A stretch of DNA of 64,000 bases, taken from positions 29,948 through 93,947 of the forward strand of contig JBGSJZ010000003.1 in assembly GCA_041741455.1 (NCBI GenBank), given 5' to 3'. Source of the stretch: CALESS01 sp041741455 (GTDB lineage Bacteria; Chloroflexota; Anaerolineae; Anaerolineales; Anaerolineaceae). The notes beneath the pieces are model-generated. The model was not told the DNA's origin and searched no databases. It saw only the letters and a list, made by a program, of their open reading frames with translations. Positions 35,049-42,987 of the stretch are shown here, piece after piece. A program made the position numbers and the translations under genes. Each line of letters begins with the position of its first letter. Position 1 is the first letter of the stretch.

Positions 35049-35596
35049 GCCAGTCGGTCGAATTGGTCCCCATGTACTGCCTGAAATGTCAGACGCCTGT
35101 TCCAGCAAAAGTGGAGGAGACGGTCTGGGTTTGTTCCGCCTGTGGCCAGGGGCTATTGCTTGACCCGGACAAGGGCTTGCTGGCGCTCGAGATTCACACC
35201 GCCTCCGGCACACCCGGTACGGGTGCACAGAACGTGCCAGGGCATCCCTACTGGGTGGCGACCGGCCGGGTAACGCTCAGCCGCGCCACTTTTCACGGCG
35301 ATCAAACCGGCGAAATGCAGGCCTTCTGGGCCCTACCACGGCGCTTTATCATCCCGGCCTATGCCCTCGAACTGGAGGAAATCACCCGCCTGGGTGTGAA
35401 CCTGGTGCGCCAGTCCCCGGTTCTCACCCCGGCTGCCTCACCGGCGCCATTTCACCCGGTAGTGCTGATGCCCGAGGACCTGCGCCCGCTGGCTGAGTTC
35501 ATCGTTCTCACGATCGAAGCTGAGCGCAAGGATGCCTTGAAAGAACTGACCTTTACTCTGGAGTTGGAACCACCCGAGTTGTGGATTTTGCCATAG
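35045..35596 (+). CDS. Zinc-ribbon protein, third of the trio
   Basis: 183 residues, starting in an ATGA overlap with the preceding stop. Zinc ribbon near the N-terminus (YCLKCQ...WVCSACGQGLLL, Cys at about 13, 16, 30 and 33), followed by a beta-rich domain with PYWVATGRV and FIIPAYALELEEITRLGVNLVRQ. No membrane helix or signal peptide. It may be a soluble partner of the two membrane proteins. Unknown function. Confidence 0.7.
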   Translation: MSQSVELVPMYCLKCQTPVPAKVEETVWVCSACGQGLLLDPDKGLLALEIHTASGTPGTGAQNVPGHPYWVATGRVTLSRATFHGDQTGEMQAFWALPRRFIIPAYALELEEITRLGVNLVRQSPVLTPAASPAPFHPVVLMPEDLRPLAEFIVLTIEAERKDALKELTFTLELEPPELWILP

Positions 35597-35626
35597 AATT
35601 GACCGTCTGCGGTATAATCTCTCTCT

Positions 35627-35683
35627 GGCGATGAAGCTCGCCCGGGATTTACCGAACCGCCCGCAAGGGCTGATAGCTTCTGG
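35627..35683 (+). promoter_or_regulatory. Fluoride riboswitch (crcB motif)
   Basis: GGCGATGAAGCTCGCC (35627-35642), a linker with AACCGCC (35655-35661) and GGGCTGATAGCTTCTG (35667-35682) follow the crcB-motif consensus closely: P1 stem, pseudoknot and the conserved CUGAUxGCUUCU end. It lies directly ahead of the fluoride channel gene. TATAAT at 35613-35618 would start the RNA about 7 nt before the motif. Confidence 0.95.
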
Positions 35684-35719
35684 TTGCGACAATGTTCGTG
35701 GTCAGAGGCTTTTTATTTT
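35675..35719 (+). terminator. Terminator in the fluoride riboswitch expression platform
   Basis: The 3' strand of the aptamer, AGCTTCTG (35675-35682), can pair instead with CAGAGGCT (35703-35710), extended by wobble pairs, and is followed by TTTTATTTT. Fluoride binding would hold the 3' strand in the aptamer and allow read-through: an ON switch. This is a reading of the sequence, consistent with known fluoride switches. Confidence 0.8.
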
Positions 35720-35743
35720 GATTCAAGGATCTGGTTCTTGTTT

Positions 35744-36118
35744 ATGGAAAAATTCCTGTTGATCTCTGCTGGCGCTATCTTAGGTGCTAACGCCCGCTAC
35801 TGGCTCAGCGACTGGGCCACCCGCAAATGGGGTGCGACTTTTTCGTATGGCACCTTGTTGGTCAACCTGACCGGTAGCCTGCTGCTCGGCTTGTTCCTGA
35901 CCCTGGCGTTGGACCGGCTCAACCTGGACCCACGCTGGCGCCTGCTGATTGCCACGGGTTTCCTGGGAGCATACACCACTTTCTCAACCTTCACCTATGA
36001 AAGCATCAGCCTGCTGCTCAAGGGTCAGTGGCTGCCTGGCTTGCTCAACCTCTTCGGCAGCACCCTCCTGGGGTTGGTTGCAGTCGCTGTCGGTATTTTC
36101 ATTGGAAAATCGCTATAA
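35744..36118 (+). CDS. crcB: Fluoride channel CrcB/Fluc
   Basis: 124 residues, the usual size. Four membrane helices. Signatures: GANARYWLSDW, GTLLVNLTGSLLLG (with the conserved Asn) and GFLGAYTTFSTFTYE (Phe/Thr pore lining). It works as a dual-topology dimer exporting fluoride down its gradient. Start chosen at 35744: earlier in-frame starts lie in the terminator/riboswitch. Only 24 bp separate it from the DUF190-CBS gene, so both are likely under the fluoride switch. Confidence 0.95.
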   Translation: MEKFLLISAGAILGANARYWLSDWATRKWGATFSYGTLLVNLTGSLLLGLFLTLALDRLNLDPRWRLLIATGFLGAYTTFSTFTYESISLLLKGQWLPGLLNLFGSTLLGLVAVAVGIFIGKSL

Positions 36119-36142
36119 TTAATGGATCAGAAGGAGGATGCC

Positions 36143-37423
36143 ATGTCCGATCTTTCACTCCATAAGAATGCCCGCCGCCTGCGCATCTACATCAGCGAGA
36201 GCGACCGTTGGCGCGGCAGGCCCCTGGATGCCGCCCTCTTGGAGACCCTCAAAACCAATGGCCTGGCCGGTGCAACTGTCTATCGTGGCATCGCTGGCTT
36301 TGGCGCTCATTCCCAGATCCGCAGCGCCGCCATTGAGGTGCTTTCTTTCGACCTGCCGATTATCATCGAGGTCATCGACACCCCGGAGAAAATTGCTGCC
36401 ATCCTCGAGACCATCTACCCTATGGTGCGCGAGGGCCTGATTACCAGTGAATCCTTGCAGATCGTCAAGTACACCCACCGCTTCCTCAACCCGCTGCCGG
36501 CCGATCGCCTGGTCTCGGAGGTAATGACCGGGGATGTGGTCACCCTGACCGCGGATCTGACCATCTACGCCGCCTGGAAGAAGATGCTCGAGACCCGCAT
36601 CAAGGCCATGCCGGTGGTGGACTCCAAGCGCCAGGTGTTGGGTCTGCTGACCGATGAAGACCTGCTCGAGCGGGCCGGGGTGCAGCAACGCCTGTCGGTT
36701 GCCATCCGTATGGATGCCGCCGAGATCAACCAGGAATTAAGCCGGCTGGAGGAATCCATCCTGACTGTGGCAGATGTCATGTCCACCCCGGTAGTGACGG
36801 CCCTGGCGGGAGAGACACTTGGTGTGGCGGCAGCCCGCATGGTCAAGGCGGGTCTCAAACGCCTGCCGGTGGTCGATGCAGACGGCAGGCTGGTGGGCAT
36901 GCTTTCTCGCTTGGACATCCTGCGCCAGATCGCCGATACCCGCCCGCTGGAGGGATCTGCCCAACCGCCGCTCGAGGCGGTTAAATCCCTCGGCCAAATC
37001 ATGTGCGCTGATATTCCCACCGTCAGCCAGGAGGATGACCTGCCGACCATGGTGGAAAAATTCTCCCGGCATGACTCCCACCGTTTGATCGTGATTGATG
37101 ATGTCGGCAAGCCGGCCGGCCTGATCAGCGATTCCGACATCGTCAGCCGGGTTCAACCCGCCCGCCGCCGCTCGATTTTGGAAGCCTTGCGCCAGCTCGG
37201 CAAGCCACCAGCTGGCAAGGAGACCGCCCGCGACCTGATGTCCCCGGGAGTGCTGACCGCTGCTCCGCACCTCTCCATCAGTGAGGCTGCCCAACTCATG
37301 CTCAGCACCGGTCGCAAGTGGCTGGTAGTGGTGGATGAAGCCGGCAAGCCCCTCGGCCTGGTCGACCGCCAGATCTTACTTGAGGCGATTGCCTCAGTCT
37401 ACCCGGGAGAAAAACCGGCCTGA
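36143..37423 (+). CDS. DUF190 (PII-like) protein fused to CBS domains
   Basis: 426 residues from 36143, where AAGGAGG stands just upstream. Residues 1-105 are a DUF190 domain (RLRIYISESDRWRGRPLDAALLETLKTNGLAGATVYRGIAGFG), a PII-like fold often encoded beside crcB. The rest holds two CBS pairs (DVMTGDVVTL..., VADVMSTPVV..., GQIMCADIPTV..., DLMSPGVLTA...), which usually bind adenine nucleotides. A regulator of the channel or of the response to fluoride is plausible but not proven. Confidence 0.88.
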   Translation: MSDLSLHKNARRLRIYISESDRWRGRPLDAALLETLKTNGLAGATVYRGIAGFGAHSQIRSAAIEVLSFDLPIIIEVIDTPEKIAAILETIYPMVREGLITSESLQIVKYTHRFLNPLPADRLVSEVMTGDVVTLTADLTIYAAWKKMLETRIKAMPVVDSKRQVLGLLTDEDLLERAGVQQRLSVAIRMDAAEINQELSRLEESILTVADVMSTPVVTALAGETLGVAAARMVKAGLKRLPVVDADGRLVGMLSRLDILRQIADTRPLEGSAQPPLEAVKSLGQIMCADIPTVSQEDDLPTMVEKFSRHDSHRLIVIDDVGKPAGLISDSDIVSRVQPARRRSILEALRQLGKPPAGKETARDLMSPGVLTAAPHLSISEAAQLMLSTGRKWLVVVDEAGKPLGLVDRQILLEAIASVYPGEKPA

Positions 37424-37520
37424 CACCTGGCCGAACTTACCTTTTCTGGAAACTTTTTACAACCCTCTTTCGTCTTATTGCCTGTCTCAACCACACTGAA
37501 ATCTTTCACCGGAGTCTACA

Positions 37521-38426
37521 ATGCGTCTCAAAATCCTGTTTTTCACCCTGTTGGTCCTGTCCCTGGCGTCCTGCAACCTGCCGGCGCCCACAGTAGAATT
37601 GCCCACCCTGGCCCTGCCGACCGATGCGCCTACCCAACCGCCCACCGCCGCGCCGCTCCCGACCGATACCGCCGTCCCACCGACTGAGGCCCCGACGCTG
37701 GAGCCGACCGCCGTTCCCACCCAGGCGCCGACTGAGATTCCCGGTACCCTGGTTGAGTTCAATGGGGTCAGCTTCCGCATCCCAGTCGGGGTGGGTTCCA
37801 CCATCAATGGCGAAGTTGTCCCTGCTGTGACCGACCCGGATATGCCCTTTTTTGCCCTAAATCCGACTCAGATCCAGATTTACCTGTCGGATTACACACT
37901 GCAGGATAAGTTCCACCAACCAAGGTTGATCGTCTCGCCGATTGCTGGCTACCAGGCGTTGGGACAAGCCTTTAGTGACCGCTTTGTTGATTTGCTGTCC
38001 GTGCTGGCCACCCGGCCTGCCGACCGCGAGAATCTGCCGTTCATGCCGCTCTTCAATGCCGCCCAGGTTTTTCACACAACACCTGTCTACCTGGATTTTC
38101 AGAACGGCATGGGCGTACGCTACCTGACCCAATTCGACCAGGCTTACATGCCCATCACCAATCACAGCCTGTTTTACACCTTCCAGGGTGTCACCGCGGA
38201 TGGCCTGTATCACGTCGCCCTCATCCTGCCGATCACCAACCTCTCCCTGCCGGCGGATGAAAGTGGCGTGACCGATTGGCAGTCTTTTGCCAACAACTTC
38301 CCGACCTACATCGGCGAAGTGCGTTCCCTGCTCGAGACTTCCGCCCCGGCTGATTTCTCGCCGGCACTTGCCGAGCTGGACGCCCTGGTAACCTCTCTCC
38401 TGGTCCAGCCGGTGGGCTTGCCATAA
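37521..38426 (+). CDS. Lipoprotein of unknown function
   Basis: 301 residues. Lipoprotein signal MRLKILFFTLLVLSLASC with lipobox Cys18, then a Pro/Thr-rich linker (about 20-75) typical of cell-surface lipoproteins in this group. The globular part (about 78-300: VEFNGVSFRIPVGVGSTINGEVVP...) looks beta-rich and matches nothing I recognise. No operon partner: 97 bp after the DUF190 gene and 488 bp before the next gene. Confidence 0.7.
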   Translation: MRLKILFFTLLVLSLASCNLPAPTVELPTLALPTDAPTQPPTAAPLPTDTAVPPTEAPTLEPTAVPTQAPTEIPGTLVEFNGVSFRIPVGVGSTINGEVVPAVTDPDMPFFALNPTQIQIYLSDYTLQDKFHQPRLIVSPIAGYQALGQAFSDRFVDLLSVLATRPADRENLPFMPLFNAAQVFHTTPVYLDFQNGMGVRYLTQFDQAYMPITNHSLFYTFQGVTADGLYHVALILPITNLSLPADESGVTDWQSFANNFPTYIGEVRSLLETSAPADFSPALAELDALVTSLLVQPVGLP

Positions 38427-38914
38427 GATTTTCCTCATCTTCATCGATTGTTTGACCGAATACTCGAAGAGTGCGCTACGGGTAAACGAATGGACGCGCA
38501 ACCCATTCGTTTATTCGATTTCCGCTTCGTTGACGGCTCATGACGCTCTCTGAGCCTTGTGAAGTGTACCCAGCTTTAGCAGGGCAGTGCAGGGCCGGGG
38601 AGAGGTGCAACCTAAGATTTCAGAAATTTAGAAAATTTCTGAAATCTGTTGGCCTGTGTAGATTAATCCCCCATTTTTCTTTATAATAAAGCCATGATCA
38701 TCTGGTTTTTCTATGCCTATCTGACCGGCTTCTACCTCACCGATCACGACCCTCCACGCTCCTGATCAGCCAATTGGATTTGGGTGCTCAAGCCCCTCTG
38801 CTTGCCTTATCCCGACCCCGGACGCAAATACACCAAATTAAGTTTTGCTTCCTTCGTAACCTCCGTGATCTCCGTGCCTCCGTGGTGAAACAGTAAAAAA
38901 ACAGGAGCCAACCT
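38427..38914. other. Intergenic region with hairpin, small ORF and repeat tract
   Basis: Contents: a perfect 15-bp inverted repeat AGATTTCAGAAATTT/AAATTTCTGAAATCT (38615-38647); a TATAAT box (38682-38687) placed 6 bp before a 23-codon ORF (38694-38765, MIIWFFYAYLTGFYLTDHD...) that would be leaderless; and a CTCCGTG repeat tract (38853-38890) ahead of the aminomutase gene. The small ORF is unproven. Confidence 0.45.
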
Positions 38915-40261
38915 ATGACTTCTTTACCTTTTGTTTCAAAGCGTGCCCCCATTTACACCGATATCCCCGACGCCCAGTGGAACGACTGGCGCTGGCAGAT
39001 GAGCCACCGCCTTAATTCCGCCGAGGATTTTGAAAAAGTCCTCCAACTGACCGACAGCGAGCGCCAGGCCCTCAACGCCCCCGGCCTCTTCCGTGTCGAT
39101 ATCACCCCCTATTTCGTCTCGCTGATCGACCCGCATGACCCGGACGACCCGATCCGCAAGCAGGTCATCCCCACCGCCGGAGAAATCGTTCCCTTCACCG
39201 GCATGATGGAAGACTCGCTGGCCGAGGACCGCCACAGCCCGGTGCCCGGCCTGGTCCACCGCTACCCGGACCGCGTCCTGATGCTGGTCACCACCCAGTG
39301 CGCCTCCTACTGCCGCTACTGCACCCGTTCCCGCATCGTCGGCGACCCTTCAGCCACCTTCTCCCGGGCGGACTTCGAAGCCCAGATCGCCTACCTGGAG
39401 AAGACCCCCCAGGTGCGGGATGTGCTGCTGTCCGGCGGCGACCCGCTGGCCTTGGCCCCAAAGCTGTTGGATGAGCTCCTCAGCCGCCTGCGCGCCATCC
39501 CCCACATCGAGATCATCCGCATCGGCTCACGCATCCCGGTCTTCATGCCCATGCGCGTCACGGATGAGCTGTGCGACACCCTGCAAAAGTACCACCCGCT
39601 CTGGATGAACATCCACGTCAATCATCCCAACGAGATCAGCACCGAGCTGGCCGCCGCGGCCGATAAACTGACCCGCGCCGGCATCCCGCTCGGTAATCAG
39701 TCCGTTCTGCTGGCCGGTGTCAACGATTGCGTCCACATCCAGCGCAAGCTGGTGCATGACCTGGTACGCATCCGCGTCCGCCCGTATTACCTCTACCAGT
39801 GTGACCTGGTGGAAGGTGCCGGCCATTTCCGCACGCCGGTCGGCAAGGGCATCGAGATCATCGAGGGTCTGCGCGGCCACACCTCCGGTTACGCCGTGCC
39901 CACCTACGTGGTGGATGCCCCTGGCGGCGGCGGCAAGATCCCGGTCATGCCCAATTACCAGATCAGCATGTCCGATCACAAGCTCATCCTGCGCAACTAT
40001 GAAGGCTACATCACCACCTACGAAGAGCCGATCCAGTACCAGCCGCACGATCCCAAGACCTGTGCTTATTGCCAGAACAAGTTGCTTGAACTGGGCCAGA
40101 CCGGTCTCACTGGCATGCTGGACGGTGACTTAATGTTCATTCAGCCGGAAGGCTTTGACGAGTTGCACAACCGTGGTGGCGGCATGCACCGCCTGCGCGC
40201 CAACCAGGGCAAGTGGAAACCGCTCGGCATTGGCTCCGGTAATCCCCCCGAGGAGGAATAA
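38915..40261 (+). CDS. Lysine 2,3-aminomutase-family radical SAM enzyme
   Basis: 448 residues, KamA/AblA length. Radical SAM cluster cysteines 129, 133 and 136 (CASYCRYCTRS); LSGGDPLAL binds SAM; PLP-binding Lys341 in APGGGGKIPVMPNY. Expected reaction: L-lysine to L-beta-lysine by 5'-deoxyadenosyl radical with PLP; glutamate or another amino acid is possible. CAGGAG precedes the start. The aldo/keto reductase gene follows by one base. AblB, which acetylates beta-lysine to a compatible solute, is not in the window. Confidence 0.88.
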   Translation: MTSLPFVSKRAPIYTDIPDAQWNDWRWQMSHRLNSAEDFEKVLQLTDSERQALNAPGLFRVDITPYFVSLIDPHDPDDPIRKQVIPTAGEIVPFTGMMEDSLAEDRHSPVPGLVHRYPDRVLMLVTTQCASYCRYCTRSRIVGDPSATFSRADFEAQIAYLEKTPQVRDVLLSGGDPLALAPKLLDELLSRLRAIPHIEIIRIGSRIPVFMPMRVTDELCDTLQKYHPLWMNIHVNHPNEISTELAAAADKLTRAGIPLGNQSVLLAGVNDCVHIQRKLVHDLVRIRVRPYYLYQCDLVEGAGHFRTPVGKGIEIIEGLRGHTSGYAVPTYVVDAPGGGGKIPVMPNYQISMSDHKLILRNYEGYITTYEEPIQYQPHDPKTCAYCQNKLLELGQTGLTGMLDGDLMFIQPEGFDELHNRGGGMHRLRANQGKWKPLGIGSGNPPEEE

Positions 40262-40262
40262 C

Positions 40263-41222
40263 ATGCACTACCGACGACTGGGCCGTTCTGGCCTCAAAGT
40301 AAGTGAAATTTCGCTGGGCGCCTGGGTCACCTTTGGCAACCAGATCAGCGAGCAGACGGCCTCTGATTTGATCCATGCTGCCTATGACCAGGGCGTCAAT
40401 TTTTTCGATAACGCCGATGCCTACGCCAACGGCCTGGCGGAAACCGTCATGGGCAAGGCCATCGCTGACCTGCCCCGCCCGGCCCTGGTCATCTCCAGCA
40501 AGGTCTTTTGGCCCACCCTGCCCGGACCCAACGGCCGCGGCCTGTCGCGCAAGCACATCACCGAATCCCTGCACCTCTCACTCAAGCGCCTTAACCTCGA
40601 TTACGTCGACCTCTACTTCTGCCACCGCTACGATCCCGACACCCCGGTGGATGAGGTCGTCTTCACCATGAACGACCTGATCCGCCAGGGCAAGATCCTC
40701 TACTGGGGCACCAGCGAGTGGGAAGCTGCCCAGATCGCCCAGGCGGTGGGGGTGGCGAAGCAGTACAACCTGATCCCCCCGAGCATGGAACAGCCGCAAT
40801 ATAATATGTTCCACCGCCGCCGGGTCGAGTTGGAGTTGACCCCGATCTGCCGGGAGTACGGCATCGGTCTCACCACCTGGTCGCCCCTCTATTCCGGTCT
40901 GCTCTCCGGCAAGTACAACGAGGGCATCCCGGCTGGCAGCCGGGCCGACCGGACCGACATGGCCTGGATCCGCGATCGCATCACCCCGGAGCGGGTTGGG
41001 ATTGTGCGCCAGTTGACTGCCCTGGCCACAGAACTGGGCCTGACCACTGCCCAGCTTGCCATTGGCTGGATCATGCGCCGCAAGGAAGTTGCCAGCGTCA
41101 TCACCGGCGCCACCAGCATGGAGCAGTTGGACGAGAACCTGGCCGCCCACGACGCCCAAGAGCACCTGACCGATGAGGTGCTGGAGCGCATCGAGCAGAT
41201 CATGGGAAACCTGCCGGAGTAA
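40263..41222 (+). CDS. Aldo/keto reductase (AKR6 / Kv-beta-like)
   Basis: 319 residues from 40263, where GAGGAGG precedes the ATG one base after the upstream stop. (beta/alpha)8 NADPH-dependent reductase with the complete tetrad Asp49, Tyr54, Lys80 and His121. SGLKVSEISLGAW and YWGTSEWEAAQI are typical of the subgroup related to potassium-channel beta subunits and YghZ. Substrate unknown. Tight spacing implies co-transcription with the aminomutase; a terminator follows. Confidence 0.9.
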   Translation: MHYRRLGRSGLKVSEISLGAWVTFGNQISEQTASDLIHAAYDQGVNFFDNADAYANGLAETVMGKAIADLPRPALVISSKVFWPTLPGPNGRGLSRKHITESLHLSLKRLNLDYVDLYFCHRYDPDTPVDEVVFTMNDLIRQGKILYWGTSEWEAAQIAQAVGVAKQYNLIPPSMEQPQYNMFHRRRVELELTPICREYGIGLTTWSPLYSGLLSGKYNEGIPAGSRADRTDMAWIRDRITPERVGIVRQLTALATELGLTTAQLAIGWIMRRKEVASVITGATSMEQLDENLAAHDAQEHLTDEVLERIEQIMGNLPE

Positions 41223-41252
41223 TTACTCTAGGTTTCAAACCGATATTTGCTA

Positions 41253-41285
41253 GAGGTGGGTCTCAGGACCCGCCTCTTTGTTTTC
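41253..41285 (+). terminator. Terminator after the aldo/keto reductase gene
   Basis: Stem AGAGGTGGGTC / GACCCGCCTCT (11 pairs, one G-U) with loop TCAG, then TTGTTTT, 31 bp after the stop. Confidence 0.8.
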
Positions 41286-41354
41286 AACGTATTCCTTGGC
41301 AAATCTACATTATCTTTTTCTGCAACGTTTATTACATGTCGATCTGGGAGGGTA

Positions 41355-41377
41355 CGGGCGGGTCGGTGACCCGCCCG
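41355..41377. repeat. Palindromic GC-rich repeat
   Basis: CGGGCGGGTC-GGT-GACCCGCCCG, a perfect 10-bp stem, with a further GACCCGCCC copy at 41386-41394. It has no U-run. It resembles hairpins at 49101-49125 and 61031-61049, all built on GCGGGT/ACCCGC. Confidence 0.6.
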
Positions 41378-41426
41378 ATAGCTCTGACCCGCCCTGGTCA
41401 TTCTATTAACCAATCCTGGTTTTCTC

Positions 41427-41466
41427 TTGACAAACAGAATTAATAGTTGTACAGTATTCCTGTACA
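41427..41466 (+). promoter_or_regulatory. Promoter and YefM-type operator of the toxin-antitoxin genes
   Basis: TTGACA (41427-41432), a 17-bp spacer and TACAGT (41450-41455). The inverted repeat TGTACAG-TATTC-CTGTACA (41448-41466) covers the -10 box and carries two TGTACA hexamers 13 bp apart, the core that YefM-YoeB recognises in E. coli (there about 12 bp apart). It predicts autorepression. GGAGG follows at 41471. Confidence 0.85.
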
Positions 41467-41480
41467 GATTGGAGGAACCA

Positions 41481-41765
41481 ATGACCATTCAAACAACCTA
41501 CACCCAGGCTCGGGATGGGCTGGCCAAGCTTTTAGACCAGGTGACGCATGACCGTGAAATCGTGGTGATTCACCGCCGCGGTGAAGAAGAAGTGGCGATG
41601 ATCGCAGCCTCGGAATTGGAGAGCCTGATGGAAACTGCCTATCTGTTGCGCTCCCCGGCCAATGCTGAACGCTTGCTCTCTGCCCTGGGACGGGCACTGA
41701 AGAACGAGGGCGAACCCCAATCCGTAGATTCGCTGCGCCAGGGGGTAGGCCTTGGCGAGAAGTAA
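41481..41765 (+). CDS. yefM: Antitoxin of the Phd/YefM family
   Basis: 94 residues; start at 41481 because GGAGG lies just upstream and an earlier in-frame TTG overlaps the -35 box. The N-terminus TYTQARDGLAKLLDQVTHDREIVVIHRRGEEEVAMIAASELESLMETAYLL is the Phd/YefM DNA-binding dimer fold. The C-terminal part would wrap and neutralise the toxin. The gene overlaps the toxin by 14 bp and is controlled by the TGTACA operator. Confidence 0.93.
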   Translation: MTIQTTYTQARDGLAKLLDQVTHDREIVVIHRRGEEEVAMIAASELESLMETAYLLRSPANAERLLSALGRALKNEGEPQSVDSLRQGVGLGEK

Positions 41766-42021
41766 ACGAGAGGCAGTCTTTCAGCCGGAATTTATTGAGG
41801 ATTTGCACTATTGGGTTGAAACCGATCGCAAGTTAGCCTTGCGCGCCTTCGATTTGATCGAGGCCATCCTGCGGGATCCGTTTGATGGCGTTGGCAAACC
41901 GGAACCGCTGAAATACCTGACGCCCGGTGCCTGGTCCAGGCGCTTGACACAGGAACACCGCATCGTCTACCTGGTGCGGGACGACCGCATTGATTTCCTG
42001 CAGGCCAGATACCACTATTAA
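41752..42021 (+). CDS. yoeB: YoeB/Txe-family mRNA-cleaving toxin
   Basis: 89 residues from a TTG codon inside the end of the antitoxin gene. RelE-type ribosome-dependent endoribonuclease. YoeB landmarks are present: Glu51 (KPEPLKY), the Arg63-Arg64 pair (WSRRL), HRIVYLV, and the terminal RYHY with His88 and Tyr89. All catalytic residues are kept, so it is probably active. The overlap couples its translation to the antitoxin. Confidence 0.93.
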   Translation: MARSKREAVFQPEFIEDLHYWVETDRKLALRAFDLIEAILRDPFDGVGKPEPLKYLTPGAWSRRLTQEHRIVYLVRDDRIDFLQARYHY

Positions 42022-42045
42022 GAACCACATCCAGAGGGGAATCGA

Positions 42046-42903
42046 TTGACCAACTTGACCCACCTCATGCTTCAAATCCGCTCAACCATGACTCCCTGCC
42101 TGGTGATTTGCCTGGTGCTGGGACTTCTCACCACCGGGCTGCTGTCCGGCTGCGCCGGGGATAGCAGCCAACCTGGCCTGGAGACTGTTGCCCCGCAGCT
42201 TTCTCAACCCGCCCTGGAAAGTTCTCCAGCCCCGGCTGACCCAACCGCCCCCGCCACGGCTGAACCGACCATTCCGCCGGTCATCCCCGGTGTCCAGTGC
42301 CTGCCCGAAGGCGAGCGCCTGACGGCCAGGCTGATCAAAGTAACCGACGGCGACACGATCGTGGTTGAGCTGGACGGCGAGCAGGTCAAGCTGCGCTACA
42401 TCGGGGTGGATACTCCCGAGTCCGACGAGCCATTCGGCCCGACCGCCTCGGATTTTAATGCCACCCTGCTGGGGCAGGGCGATCTGATCCTGGTGCGGGA
42501 TCAATCCGAGGTCGATCCCTTCGGCCGGATGCTGGCCTACGTGCTGGCCGGCGGGCGTTTCATCAACTACGAGCTGGTGCGCGCCGGCTGGGCCATCTCC
42601 AAAGCCTACCCGCCGGATACCGCCTGCCTGGCCGTCTTCGACGAGGCACAGGCCCTGGCCCAGGTGGACGGCCTGGGGCTGTGGGCTTTGAGCCCCACCG
42701 CCACCCCCGGCCAGCGCTCCGGCGATATCTGGCTCACCCCGCAGGCCGGCTGCGACCCCTCCTACCCGGGAGTCTGCATCCCACCGGGTCCGCCTGATTT
42801 GGATTGTGGGGATATCACCTTCCGTAACTTCAAGGTGATCCCCCCCGATCCGCATCATTTTGACATGAATCAGGATGGCTTTGGCTGTGAGGGAAATGGC
42901 TAG
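42046..42903 (+). CDS. Thermonuclease-like lipoprotein with excalibur domain
   Basis: 285 residues from TTG at 42046 (AGAGGGG upstream); ATG at 42067 or 42088 are alternatives. Lipobox LLSGC near residue 36, Pro/Thr linker, then an SNase domain: VTDGDTIVVELDGEQVKLRYIGVDTPES, DPFGRMLAYV and YELVRAGWA carry the Asp, Arg and Glu residues of the active site. The C-terminal DMNQDGFGCEGNG is an excalibur calcium-binding loop (DxDxDGxxCE-like). A surface nuclease, perhaps for DNA scavenging. Confidence 0.88.
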   Translation: MTNLTHLMLQIRSTMTPCLVICLVLGLLTTGLLSGCAGDSSQPGLETVAPQLSQPALESSPAPADPTAPATAEPTIPPVIPGVQCLPEGERLTARLIKVTDGDTIVVELDGEQVKLRYIGVDTPESDEPFGPTASDFNATLLGQGDLILVRDQSEVDPFGRMLAYVLAGGRFINYELVRAGWAISKAYPPDTACLAVFDEAQALAQVDGLGLWALSPTATPGQRSGDIWLTPQAGCDPSYPGVCIPPGPPDLDCGDITFRNFKVIPPDPHHFDMNQDGFGCEGNG

Positions 42904-42987
42904 CTCCCGGAAAACCTGGCTGAGCCCTCTGGCTTCTGCCAGGGGATTGATCGCAGATTGAATAGAAATCAACCAACTGGAGAACCA

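Noticed and set aside
40155..40262. N-terminal extension of the aldo/keto reductase
   Set aside because: It overlaps the end of the aminomutase gene; the ATG at 40263 has GAGGAGG upstream and matches where the family begins.
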